DNA of 64,000 nucleotides from Orthonyx spaldingii (taxonomy: Eukaryota; Chordata; Aves; Passeriformes; Orthonychidae), in assembly GCA_013397795.1 (NCBI GenBank), contig VZTJ01000300.1:1743413-1807412 (forward strand). The letters run 5' to 3'. A program made the position numbers and the translations under genes. The notes below the pieces were generated by a model that saw only the letters and a list, made by a program, of their open reading frames with translations, was not told the origin of the DNA and ran no database searches. Positions 51,801 through 64,000 of the stretch are shown here, in pieces; within the stretch, counting starts at the first letter, position 1; each line of letters starts with the position of its first letter.

Positions 51801-54800
51801 GTGGCCTCTGCAAGGGGGCACAACTATTACTAGCTGTAGCAGAAGAAAGTCTTCCCTTCTGCATCCCCCAAATCCTGCTTTCCTACCATCTTTGACATTT
51901 TTCCATGTCTGTCTCCCCAGAACAACAATATTGTTGGGACAGGATGGAAATAACACGATGCTGTATTTTCTACCCACAAGGATATGAAGGATGCAGAACT
52001 CAGATTAATTCTCACCAGGATCATCTAACAAATTATAGCAACAATGAAACATTTCTTAGTCCCTCTGCATGTGTTGCAGAGACCATTTAAACTGAGGACT
52101 GTGCTAACTTGGTTCAGGGTTGACCATTTTGCCACAGAGATCATAGAACAATTTTTTTCCAGAACTCGCTTTGTGAGGGGACAAGATCCTGAAAATACTT
52201 TAGGGATAATTTTTTGACACAAAAGGAGAAGAAATTAATTAGGAGTGAAATTTCTTTTCCTTTGAATCTAACAGGAAGCGATGTTTTGGGAATAAAAACC
52301 TCTGCAGTATTGCATGGAGTCTCTGAGTTCTTAGAACAGCTGGAAAGACAGGCAGGCAGACAAGCATGGAGGAGTGAGTACTAATGGTGATGGCTGGACC
52401 AGCTGGGTATGAACCACAACTGAAAATGCATTTTACAGCATTTTGAGCAAACACTACGGTCCCAACCTTTCTGTAACTAGTGGAATTAGGAGTTAATGGA
52501 TCCGAGTGTGTTCTCACACCACTATTACCTTGGTCACTGCATTAATTTTGTATTATTGCCTTACTGATTTACAGTGAGTCCCAGGAGATCAAAACCAAAC
52601 CACTAATCTCCGTTATCCTTCCCTTCTTATATCTTACTGCCAGAGAATCCATAAGAGCTAGTCAGATTCAGTTCTTCCATAATTCTACTAAGTTCTATGT
52701 GAAAGCTCTAGTGTAACGTGAAATTTGGTCTTGTTTACTGTGTTTTAAATTTCTAAAGAGATTATTCTAAGCTTAGTATAAATCATTATGGAGAAAAGTT
52801 TGCACGCAAGAGTAGGGATTTACAGGCCACTTAATGACTTGTCTGTACTCTCTGTTTCACTCTAATGAAATAACGGAAGCGCTCTGACCCTGTGAAACAT
52901 CTTCAGTACCAAAGAATCATTATTCAAGATACTTAACTGTGATGCTACAAAAAACCCAACCCCAACCCTGTGTCCCTTATTTTGCATTTCTAAAACTAAC
53001 TTCAGTTCAATGTAGTCACTAAACTTCACAAAGTATTGAAAGTCCACCAATGTCCATAGGAAGATTAGCGCTAATTGGTACTGATCTTCAGAAAGAAATC
53101 AGTTCAGAAGTGTTAAAAGAAAACCATAAAGTGGCGCCTTACCACTAAGTCCTGGGAAATATCTTTGCTAAGCAGTTGCACTAATTAGAGAGAGGGGAAC
53201 AAAAAAATATGACCCCAATCTAGCTAAGGGCTCAAACAACTTAAACCCATTTGAACTGGGCATTAAAGTGATTCGCTCTTCAGAATTAAACATGTAGTTC
53301 TTGCTTAGCTGGACTAAGGCCCAGAAACAGGAGACAACATATCTCTCCTTTTCATCTTGAAAACTGCTTTAATTATATTTTGGTGATCCAAGTAAGGCTT
53401 AATCTGCGGCTCTTTGGAAATAGCCTTCATTTCTGCAGTTCTCAGCGTTCCCACTTCTAGCCCCATAGTACAAGACATTGTGCCTGGTACTTGCTGGCAT
53501 AGCTGGCCCAGGTGCCGAGCATGGCATTGCAGACTCTTAGCATCTGCCTCCTCCCTCCCACAAGCTGAGACTGCTTCAAGCCATCAGTCTGTCCCTCACA
53601 GACAGTCAAACAAAACTTTCAAGTTTTCTAAGCCACTTCTGGCAGGTGGGCACCTCACCTAGCAAGGGGCATCTGTGCTCCCACCTGCACCCGCTCCTGC
53701 TGGGTCTGCCCAGCTGTGCCCATCTGCCTTGCCAGTCTCACAGGAATCCAACCCCTTTCCTGTAATTCTTAAAACTGCCCTTTAAGTGATGTAATGGTGC
53801 CCAAGAACAGCCATGTTTTTCAGAAACTCTAGAAAAAGGTTAAAAGAGTGGGATGGGTCCCTTCTCCCCATTAAAGTGACAGTGACAGCATTTAAGAAGA
53901 TTTTCTGATCCCAGTAAGAAGGGAAGATATTCAACAGTTTTGAAAAGTTGGTCCATTTTTCAGCCAGATAGCAGCTTGCATCCCTAAGAGCCCTAAAACC
54001 CAAATAAGGTAAGAATTCCCTGAAGTGGCAACCTGTTCTGCACTCTTGACTTTAAAGGAAGATAGTCAGGATCCTATAGTTCACTGTGTCCCTTGCTCAT
54101 TTGGCAGTTAAGGAAGGATTTTTCCCACTATGTTGATTTTATGGACTATTTTACCCCTTTCAGAAGGCCTGCAGTGAACAGTAGGTTTCACTGCAGTCAA
54201 TGACAGCACTCAATGATTTGAGGCTGGGTCAGGATTTCAATTCACCTCTTCTTGGGGCTAATTTCTAAATTAGTGTAAGGAATGTGTAAGGACTGCATGA
54301 AGGTGTGGCTTTTCTATAGGAATGTGAAAATTCAAGGCTAGTGACAGGCCTGAAACTCTGAGTGCACCCTGGTAAATATTTCATGCAAAATGCACACTTT
54401 GTTCTCATCTCTAGCACAGAAATACAGCCAAAGCCATTTATCTGCTTATTCTTAAGCACAGGATTATTGGTGTTCTTACAAGATTTCAATATATTACAAG
54501 ACTGTAAAAATCACTGAAATGCAATAACATTGCTGCGCATTTATTGCTTTTAACCAACTCTATAAAACGTAAGCTTTGCTTCTCTCCAAGGGTTCTGGGA
54601 GAAAGCCGATCCTCACTCCACAAAGCGTTGTTTGCAAAATGCTCCTACCTTGCCAAACCATTAGATGTAAACCTTTTTAAATAGTGTACAGGATATCATA
54701 AACCCTAGACAGGCTTTGAATGACTCCACATCTCCATTCTTTCCCTTTGGAGTCATACAAATGCTATTTAAACATGATACATGTTTTAATACACTATCAT

Positions 54801-56270
54801 TACTTCATATCTTTAGTCAATTGCTTCCCAAGCACAACCAAAGTAATCCTTTTCACTTAACATTAAGGACTTGGAGACAAGGCTGTTACAAAGGAAGAGG
54901 ATCTGCCTTAAGGATAGCCCAAGATTTTCTAGGTAGCCCCAGAGGAAGGATGAGGTGAGCAGTAGGGTCTGCAAATCAATTAAACCACTTGAAATCCACA
55001 GCATTACATTAATTCTAATGTTAAATTACTGTGCATTAACTGGGTAGGCCCACACAATCATTATGTCCTTATGAGGTATTTCTACTTCATCACTTTAATA
55101 ACAAAAAGAAAGAAAAGGAGGAGAACCTCAAGTCCAAATCACTTTAAAGTTTGACATTTAGCAATATAATTTTGCTTCCAGGTTCCACATTTAAAGCTGC
55201 AAGGAAGCACACCTACTTTTATCAAGGAATCCAAGAGATTTATGCTTATTTATGCAGAGCCCTAACACACAAAACACAGCTGGCAGGATTTTAATTTCTA
55301 TCAAATTCAAATCACAAAGAGTCCTTCCAGCCTGATTTAGCATCAGTACCAAGACCTACTTTGAACCCAATCAGGACTACAAAATCAACAACAATATCTG
55401 GTAGCAAACTTGAAAACCCTGCCATTCAAAAGGTAAGAAAAACCCCAGACAACTTCAAGAAGATTAGGAGAGATATCTTACCAGTAATGTTTTCTTGGCT
55501 TTCAAAGAGAACACTCTTCCTGTTCAAAATCCATTCACTTGGCAGACCAGAATTGCCTAGATGCAGTTCTCTACTGCATAAACTTGACATTTTTAGTCTC
55601 TTTTAATTACTTTGATTTAGACAAAATGAAGCCACTTAAGACCTGGCAGAAAATTACCCAATTAATATTTCCCTTCTCATCAAGTCAAAAGATTAATTAT
55701 GCATTCTAATAAAGGCTTAAGGACTTGTTTCCAACAGCTGCTGACCATTTTCATCTTAAACCAAAAAATCCTATAAACACATGCTTAACTTAATTGCCTA
55801 AAACGTCCTTCTAGAGTAAATGGTTCTATTGATAGTCTTAAGAAGTTAGGTAGAGGAGATGGACAGAACCTGAGTGCTTAGAATCTGGCAGAAAAAAAAA
55901 GAGAAAAACTTAAAAAACAAAAGAGGAGATTAAAATATCTAACTGGAAAACTTAAAGAAGTAGGCAATAATTCATGTTTCTCATGTCTCAATACATTATA
56001 TAGTATACAACATGAAATCAGCAAATTAACATAGCTTGTGTTGCTACCAAGAGTAAAATAAATTAGCTGGTGGAAAATAGGATCACAGCAGACCAGCCAA
56101 TACCAATAAGTATTGCTAAAGACATGAGATTTGAAAAAGGCTTGGACAAATTAAAATGCAAAGTAATTTTATAGCCATCAGTTGAATGAGACTGATGCTT
56201 CTTTTAATCTTACTGGCAGCTACTTGTCAAACAAAGAGTATATACATTCTTCCTTCTAATTTGAACCGAA

Positions 56271-56301
56271 TGAGCAGGACAAGCATATGATGTCCTGCTC
56301 A
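56271..56301. repeat. Perfect 11-bp inverted repeat with 9-base spacer
   Basis: TGAGCAGGACA at 56271-56281 and TGTCCTGCTCA at 56291-56301 are exact reverse complements. The spacer contains CATATG, itself a palindrome, so the whole forms a compact hairpin or dyad site. Confidence 0.95.
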
Positions 56302-56353
56302 GCCAAGAATTCAGAGTTTTCTTTCCAAGTCCAAAGCTTAAGTACACTTATAC

Positions 56354-56395
56354 TTTACAATAGAATAACAATAGAATCTTTTACAATAGAATAAC
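56354..56395. repeat. Small minisatellite, 26-bp period
   Basis: TTTACAATAGAATAAC occurs at 56354-56369 and 56380-56395, with a partial copy (AACAATAGAAT) between them. It directly precedes an AAAT microsatellite. Confidence 0.85.
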
Positions 56396-56400
56396 TGGTT

Positions 56401-56425
56401 AAAAATAAATAAATAAATAAATAAA
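56401..56425. repeat. (AAAT)n microsatellite
   Basis: About six AAAT units in a row, likely length-polymorphic. Confidence 0.93.
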
Positions 56426-59400
56426 CCCCAGTACAAACCCCACAGCTTCTGGCAAATGTACTTTTGCATGAGCTGTTGGCAGGTAGGTAGCAGCTGTAAT
56501 CCTGACTGTGACTGCCTTCAGCTCTCGTCAGCAGATTGCTTAGAAGTGATTCAAGTCAGAAATGTGGGACATTTTCATTTTTGTCCTTTGATTTCCATGC
56601 TACAAAACAAGGATAACTAATCACTGTAACTTCCCCATTAATAGAGAGGCTAAGGCTTTTAAGCACTTTAAATATTAGACAATTTCTATGCATTTAAGGA
56701 GTGACAAGATCCATTGAAACAAGACTGAAACTAACCTGAACCTTGGACTTTACCAGTGCAGTTCCGAGGCATCCTTAGCTGAGTGTGGGACTCACAGTAC
56801 TACAAGCAACACTGCCATAAGATGTGCTCTGCCAACCCCTCCCCTGCCCCTCAAAAGACAGTGAAAACCCTGTGTGGCTTTAAGAATAAAAAGGAAAGCA
56901 GAAGCAAGATTACCAAGCGTGTGATTTCACAGAGTAGTTGGTCTGCCTTAGGAATTGATATGAATCTTACTGAAATCAAGGGCAGTCCTTAAACCAAGCA
57001 TTATGACAGCTCTGCTAGGCATCTGCGTTCATGACAGGTATTTTCTGGAAGAATTTTGCACCTTAGTTTCTGAAGGTATCTGAAAAAAATCTCTTGGAAG
57101 AAAACATGACACAGCAAATGCTCAAAAAACCCCAAACCCCAGCAAACAACAAAAAAACCCAACAAAAATTCCCAACTGAAGAAACACTACCCAAAGACAA
57201 CCAAGCCACTAACACCCCCTCCCCACCTAGAATCTTCAACTTCTATTTTTCATGTTTCAAGGTGAGTAATGGTCATCACTCAGGGAGAAAGGCCTCAGCA
57301 GGAGCCCAGGATTATACAAAAACTGCTTAATACAAACTCCATTACAGATAAGAATATCTTGATAAAGCCAGAGAAAAACAAAGTGACTGAAATTTATTTC
57401 AGAACCCTGCCAATGTAATCAAGCAAAAACATTATTCAAGAATTATTTTGTAGTGTCTTGATCCAGCCTTATGCTTTCAGTGTTTGCAATACATTTCTTT
57501 ATAATTAGGAAGAAAATAGCTTTCCCTCTTCACTCTCCTCCACTGGATTAACTCACTGAGGTTCAACATGGCATGAGCTAATCCAAGGCTCTTGGTTTAT
57601 GCTCTGGTATTTCTATTTGTTGCTGGGTCATTACTTCTTTTTGCTGTGTGTTCAAATACTGCTCATGGGATGCAACCTAAATGGAAAACAGCAGGAGCCT
57701 GAGATATAAGAGTCAAGTTTGCATTGACACTTAAAGGGAAAAAAGCATTCTGCACCACTTTTTTTTAAGGACCCTAAAACTCATGGAAACCATTTTGGTT
57801 TATGCTAAGACAATATACTATCCACTGCTCTTAGAAGTAGCTGAAGATCTGCCATAATTCTTCATGAGAGTGTTGCCAAAGAAGAGTTGCAGTTCCCAAC
57901 TGCTGAAATTCAGTAGTGTTCAGATATGAAGGCTTAACTTAGGACCCATACGAAAAGCAGGCATGGGTCACAATATCCAAATCTCCTTCCTTAAGGACCT
58001 AAATGGAAAGAATGACAAATCAGACTTGGCATCTCCACACCCATCTTTAACTGGAAAAGTTCTCACATGAATAAAATTATTTTGTCACATGACTGGATGC
58101 AATCTAAACTACTTTCCTGGGCCACAGAAAATAGAATATGCACAGGAAAGGAAAATTATCTGAATTCACTGCAATGACTTAAGTCTGGGCTGAGTTCCAG
58201 TCTCATTAAAGTCAGAAAACCATGGACCAATCCAATACATTGGCAGAGACATATGAGCAATAGAAAAGTTCCTCCCTGCTTTCCTCATCTTGACATTCAC
58301 ACGCAAGGGCAAGGACGAGTGCCGGTATCGCCCCCCACATAAACATTGTGAGAGGAACAGTACAAATAAGCATAAATATTTGCAATTGATGGTCAAAGAA
58401 AGCAGCAGGTAGCTCTTTTGCAGGTATATGTAGTTAAAAGGTAGTTTGGCTCGATTGTTTGCTATTCCAGAGGCACACACTGTCTTCTTACCAATGTACA
58501 CAGCTTCAGCCTTTTGGGTATGTGGCAATTTTGTGGTTGGGTTTTAGGGGTGTTTTGTATTGCTTTTCATTTAAAGAACTAGGACACAGTGAGGGAACAT
58601 GGGCAAAGTGTGACTTTAAGGAAAACATGAGCCTCTAAGGATGCTTTCTTTCCTTCTCAGCTATGCTCAGGAAAATGCAGCTGTCCAGCCTCTGGGCTAT
58701 TTGCAAAGAACAGTATTCTTGCATAGAGGACATTTCTCCCCTACTTGTATGGTAATAAATGAACTTCAAATTAATGTAATCAAGTGACAAATAGCTACTT
58801 TTCCTCCACAAATACCATGGATCTTAAAAGACAATTGCTTCCTCAGTGCCCTGCACTGAGAAAAGATATCAGCATAAGAAAGTTGGGCGTGCTGTGTGCT
58901 GCTCCTTGAGAGGAGATCCCTATTGAATTAGAGTGACTTCTGAGAGACCAACGCTACTGCAACCTGTCTGGTTGTGAAGTTGTTAGGGAACATCATCACT
59001 TCAAAAAATCTAACACAATTACTATTACTATCCTAATTCACTTTCTTATGACGTGGATTTGTAATGCAGAAGAGCTTTTGACAATTGACCTTTAACTAAT
59101 GTGAAGGAGAAACTGGTTTGCCTAGTTGTTCTCCCTTCATCTAACATTCAGAGCCATCCTCCAACTGGAAACAATACTTTTTAAAAAAATAGGATGTCAA
59201 AGATAGTTTCTGATATAAGTGAAAAGATCCTTTGAAAGACAATCCTTACAGATGTACCTTGCACAGAGCACTTGCCATTAATATCACCATAAACTTGCAG
59301 CTGAAATTAGAAACAGTTTTAACATGCAAAAGGAATCCATAGATCAAACACTACAAAGGAAAAGAACATAATGTAGCTTTCAAACAGATGTAGATGGAAT

Positions 59401-62400
59401 TGAGAGAGGAGAGGTTAACTTGGGTTAGAAACACAAAAGAGGGGAAGAAAGATCAGGCCACACAACTCATGGGGGTTTTTTTATTAATTTCTTTATCTGG
59501 GCCATCTTTAAGTGATTATTTTTGTGTTATTTGCTGTAAAAAGAGAGGGAAGGGGAAGTATTGCTTGTATGAACACAATCTTGGATAAAACTCAAGTAAA
59601 AGTACAATTATTCAGCTGAAAGTCCAAAATTATTTTCAAACACTTAAACAAGTGATTTGAGCCTGTGAGACTAATAACAGATATTGCACTAATTTTATTA
59701 AAGGGAATATACAATTTGGTTGAAATTCGATGACAGAGTTGAGATTATAGGAGCAACCTCTTTTTGGAACAGAGGAGCTGGTAAAAATCACTGGTTTGTC
59801 AACAACATTTGGCTTTAATCTTCCTTAGGGACAGGAGAAACGTCGAAGAGCTATTCTCATTCTGCTCTCCAGATCAGATAATTTCTAAGTCATGCTGCAA
59901 TTTTCACCTTTAAGATCTGGGGGAAAATATCCTCAATTCTCATTTTCTCCAGTAATGAGAGATCTCTCATAGGAATTACAAATATTTGGCCTAAAAGTTA
60001 AAAAGCACTGTTTTCATTCTGAAGTGGAACTTATACCATGTTTGTAAGATCTTGATACCACCACCCTCTAAACAGTCTACATCCTGCCGAGATTTGCCTT
60101 TGACTAATCTTGTGGCTACCGTCAGCAGAAGCAGCTTTAGCAGTCAGAGGGTGGGGGCCCATCTTGATCCACAACAATTGCCAAATTTCTCCATGCAAAA
60201 AAGCAAGGGCAGAGGCAAAAGTGTCAAGGTGAAAAAGAACAGTAAGGTGCAAAGTAGTTAGAAATTTATCCAAGGGAAAAACCCAGGCATTTATAGGGGA
60301 AATAGATACATTCTCTATTCCTGTAGAATGACTTAAGTCCTGTATTTACAGTCAGCTCCTGTGTAGTTCGCTCCATAAGAATGCTGAAACTGCTAGACTT
60401 GGGTGACATTAATGGAACTTCTAACCCAATAAAACACAGCTATTTCTGAGGATTTTAGGAGGCACCTTTACTGGGAAGCTCTGGAATATATTGCATGCTG
60501 TTAAGTTTAACACTGGGTTTTAACTGAATTTCCTTGACACCAGCTGAGTGAGTCAAATTCATTCTCGATGCCTTGTGCAATCCTCACTTTGAGGCTCAAG
60601 CTGAGAACATAAAAAGCCAAACACAGCAAAGAGAAAAGCGGGAAAACAGAGTAAAAATAATGGATAACTGCAAATAGAAAGCAACTTTAAAATACAACAG
60701 AAATAATTGTACAGGTCTTTTTAATAAAACTTACTCACTAATTACCCACTTCTCTAAAGTTTTGAATGGTATCTTTCCTTCAGAACAGCTGTGCAGAATC
60801 TCCCCCTCCACCTCTTTGAGGCTGGTTGTTGGCTGTGGCATAAGGCATGGCAGCAAACCCGCTCACCACGTGCCAGCAGCTGTGGGCTGTGTGCTGCCAT
60901 GGCCGGTCCATCTGCCACCACCACCCGTGCCAGCACAAAGGGCATCATTATACTGCGCTGAACAAAGAGCCAGAGGAAGGAAATACCTCTGGCAGCAAAA
61001 CATTCCTGCTTTCAGTGCTCCTCTTTGCTTCCTCCTTTTCATCAGTGCTCAGTTCTCCATCTGCTCCCCAGGGGTGCTATAGCAAATGTTGGGAAAAACG
61101 AACACAGTGCAACATAAGGGAAACCACTGCCACAAACGCCTTCTTGGGTCATTTCTGCGCTTGCTCTGAGAAAGGAAGGTGAGTAGATGTATTCGTCACT
61201 GATGCTTCAGGTCTAAATGAAGGTACGCCCCAAGAAATGTGGGGAGGGCTTGAGGCATGTCCTACTCTCTCAGAATCCAAGGAAGAACAGCTTTACCAAA
61301 GCTGGAACACAGCAATTTTTCTCTGCCTCAAATTGAGAGAGAGGGCACTAATATAGATTACACAAACTCATGAAACGGCTTGATTAAAGAGGAGCTGCTG
61401 CGTAACATGGCAAAAAACCCAAGCAGACTGCAAAAGAGTTAAAGGAAGCACCAGTAGAATTCCCACCAAAAACTGAACTACCATATAAAGCCTAATTAAT
61501 TTTGAACAGATCAGAAGCGCTTGACTTCAACTGTTGTTTCTTTGAGAGAAGATTAAAGCATTTCAACAGAATTGAAATTTTCGGAGGTAATACAAGGGGG
61601 AATAAAAATCAGATTTTCCAGAATATGCAGATTTAATTAACCAAAATCTATTTCAATGGAAAATCCCTGAGTGTTGCCACCTAGTCTGAAATGATACACA
61701 AACCCTCCACTGCTGCCACTATCAAGCTCCTGCCAACTACATTTTGTGCACAGGGGTGCAGGAACCAAGAGTCCCTGTCTAACTCTGCCTTCCACTTCCC
61801 AGGGCTGCCTCCAGGACTCACAGGAAGGCAGCCAAACCTTTCTTTCCCTTTCCTGTATCATACCTCAGGATAGGATTGTGGAGCAGGAAGTGAAAAGAAT
61901 CAGCTAACTCTCAGCTGACAGTCCTAAGCAACAGCAAATACCTATTCCTAAAACTGCTAATCCATATTCTCCCTACCAAAAATACTATTTTTACTCTTCC
62001 TTTAGTGGGACTAGCATGAGTCAACAGAAAAATGCATTCCCTTTTTAAGAAAGGCATGACAAATGTAATTTCACCTTTATGTCAGAGATTGTCCCATTTC
62101 AGAAAAAAACAGCTTTGTTTTTAAGCTAAGATGAAACATCAACATTACACTTGGAAACCAAGCCTTTCTTGCCATTGCTGGAGTGAAGCAAATCAGGATT
62201 GAGATACAAGCTGGCAAATCACTTCAGTACCAGACAGTTAAGGTATCTAGAGCTGAGGTCAATAGAGCACAACCAGCTGAGAACTGAAAAACTAGAAAGC
62301 TATTGCAATTTATAATGATTAAGGATCTGACTCATTGATTCCAGTTCTTCTTTTCTTCTCACTAATGGAAAGGCAGAAGTTGTCTTATGAAAACAAAGAT

Positions 62401-64000
62401 AGGCATGCAAGCATAATTGAAGAAATGGACCCCTCGTTTCTGGTAAATAACAATCCCTTCTTCTCTGCGTGCATTGGCTGAAGTATTGCAAGCTGGCAGT
62501 CAGGAAATGAATTCTTTTTGCAGTTACAGCTGGATAAATTCAATGCTTGGGATAAATTGGCCTCGAGCAAACTTATAAAAAAAAAGTACTTCCTTGCTAA
62601 GTGATCCCAAGAGACATATGTCTCTATAAAACAGTTAAGGGGAAGCTGCTGACTTGCACTCAGTGGGTTCAACAATTTGAAAATGATTAATTTTGTTTTA
62701 AATCTTACAGAACCACTTACATAACAGACAGCAAGGAAGGATTTTTTTTTTTTTTTTTAGACACTTCCTATTTGGAAGATTAAGAGATGGAATCAGTGGT
62801 ACATCACAATGAAATTTTAATTATCAGAAGTTTGGCACCATGATAAACTTCACTGCATTACTTGGACAGTGCACTCTGTCTCACAGAGACTTAACTCCAC
62901 ACCCAGCCTTTAGCTCCAGATCATGCAGTTTGGTGCTTGCCTCGCTACAAGGTGCTCTGTTTTGGAACTGCTGAGAGAGGGAACAGTCATTGCCCACTGA
63001 TAAAGACCTCCTGGTAGCTTTCCCAGTGCAGCTGGGTCAGCCCTCCTGCAGCCACAGGGGACAGTGACTGGGGTGCCTCTGGTTTTGTGGGCTGGTGGCT
63101 CTGGGGAGAAGCTCCTGCAGGACAAAGTGAGATGTGCAGCAGGCTCTCTGTCCTGACAGAGGGTTAGCATCCCATGCACCCCCTCTCTCCTCTACACGGA
63201 AAAGCAGTGGGACAGCAAGTGCAGGAAACAGCTCCAATAGCTCTGTGCCAGCACACGGCTCCTTTTTGCCAACTGAATTCCCAGATGGCCATTAGCACCC
63301 AGCTATTTGACTTGCATACTTTCAAAGGCCTCGAGGAGCAGAGCCTGCTAACTCCTGCCAGATCCCTGTGGGGTAACTGCAGCCATACCACGTTCACCTC
63401 AGCTCTTCCAGCAGGTTTGTTCACAAGTGGAGCAAACTTAACAATTTTCAGTCCTTAATTACAGTAGCTAACCATATGCCATGTTCGTTCCGTTTGATTC
63501 CAGAGGTGAGAAGATTCACTCGTGCATATATTTTATACATGCATGTATACGGGTGTATGGGTTTTATATGTATTAGGGTAGGATTCTCAGTTGAGATCAA
63601 CCAGACTAACTTTAGAGGTGCTCTGATTTATCTCTGATTTATGGCAAAAGAATTCTTGGAGTTAGAGGCTCTAGGATAAAACATGGCATAGAAGAGATAG
63701 GCATTCTTATTAATCTCTGGTTTAGCCTTCACATGCAAAAGAAAGTGATGTGGAAGCAATTCAGGAGAAAACACTGCTCTAATAGTAGGGGCTAGAGATT
63801 AAGTATACTATTAACCACAAACTCTCTGTGTGTTCTTTCAGCACCTACTCTGCCATTAACAGTCACTTTGTCTATTTAGGACAAAATTCTCCCTGGGGAC
63901 TTCACCCAAGAGTAACCAGAGTTACTTAGGGCATCCCACAAAGAATAACCCTGAAGAAAGGACATGGATAAGGTTTGATCTGGAAGGAAGGTACAATTTT
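56426..64000 (+). other. KCNC1: KCNC1 intron 1, distal part within the window
   Basis: This contains C/A tracts at 57119-57170, a GGGGGTTTTTTT tract at 59471-59482, a candidate exon at 61072-61178, a poly(T) run near 62741-62759, and a degenerate fold-back motif near 63880-63935. No KCNC1 exon 2 (S1 onward) is found before the window ends, so intron 1 exceeds 43 kb. Confidence 0.7.

Larger units (their letters stand above)
41830..56270 (+). other. KCNC1: KCNC1 intron 1, 41.8-56.3 kb
   Basis: This contains a purine simple repeat at 42031-42076, an AT-rich homeodomain-type stretch at 42721-42780, a possible cassette exon at 45114-45255, ACAA repeats at 48864-48882, G/T tracts at 50133-50158 and 50525-50537, and a 23-bp near-identical pair at 41933-41955 and 53483-53505. 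No coding sequence is recognised. Confidence 0.65.

Noticed and set aside
60847..61182. Cys/His-rich open frame as a zinc-finger or secreted peptide gene
   Set aside because: Spacing of Cys and His does not fit a known finger pattern and there is no signal-peptide-like start; treated only as a possible non-coding exon.
1..64000. CRISPR array, tRNA, rRNA or proviral genes
   Set aside because: No regularly spaced repeats with unique spacers, no cloverleaf A/B box pairs, and no gag/pol/env-like frames were seen in reading both strands.

Overview
This is vertebrate, almost certainly avian, chromosomal DNA. The evidence is spliced genes with consensus GT-AG introns, a MYOD1 protein that reads very close to chicken MyoD, a 5'-truncated CR1 LINE ending in the avian-type ATTCTATGATTC tail, and few other recognisable interspersed repeats. 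Several long G/C-plus-T/A homopolymer tracts add to this picture, but I cannot fix the species. A 52-base N gap and two single Ns show a draft assembly.

Layout: (1) 1-3425, MYOD1 on the + strand. It lacks its first codons (upstream of the window) but holds the rest of exon 1, exons 2 and 3, both introns, and a 3' UTR with a poly(A) signal at 3404-3409. (2) 3426-19559, about 16 kb of intergenic DNA with one CR1 copy (about 8640-9217), some simple repeats, and a POU/homeodomain-site-rich block near 17.4-17.6 kb that may be a conserved regulatory element. (3) 19560-20343, a GC-rich CpG island and 5' UTR interrupted by the assembly gap. (4) 20344-20913, first coding exon of KCNC1 (Kv3.1): 190 codons covering the T1 domain and the linker up to the start of S1. 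(5) 20914-64000, the first KCNC1 intron, which runs past the end of the window. The exons for S1-S6, the pore and the C-terminus are not here.

MYOD1 then KCNC1 in the same orientation is the gene order I recall for amniotes (for example human 11p15). The two genes do not form a functional unit: MYOD1 is a skeletal-muscle master regulator and KCNC1 encodes a fast-spiking neuronal potassium channel. I saw no tRNA, rRNA, CRISPR, provirus or additional protein-coding gene. The other open frames are short, lack recognisable homology and behave like chance frames.

I found no previously undescribed multi-gene system. The most checkable oddities are a perfect 18-bp hairpin in the KCNC1 intron (41779-41829), an 11-bp perfect palindrome next to a minisatellite (56271-56425), two candidate conserved non-coding elements (17401-17580; 27460-28240), a 12-bp coding tandem repeat in MYOD1, upstream ORFs in the KCNC1 leader, and a direct repeat flanking the assembly gap.
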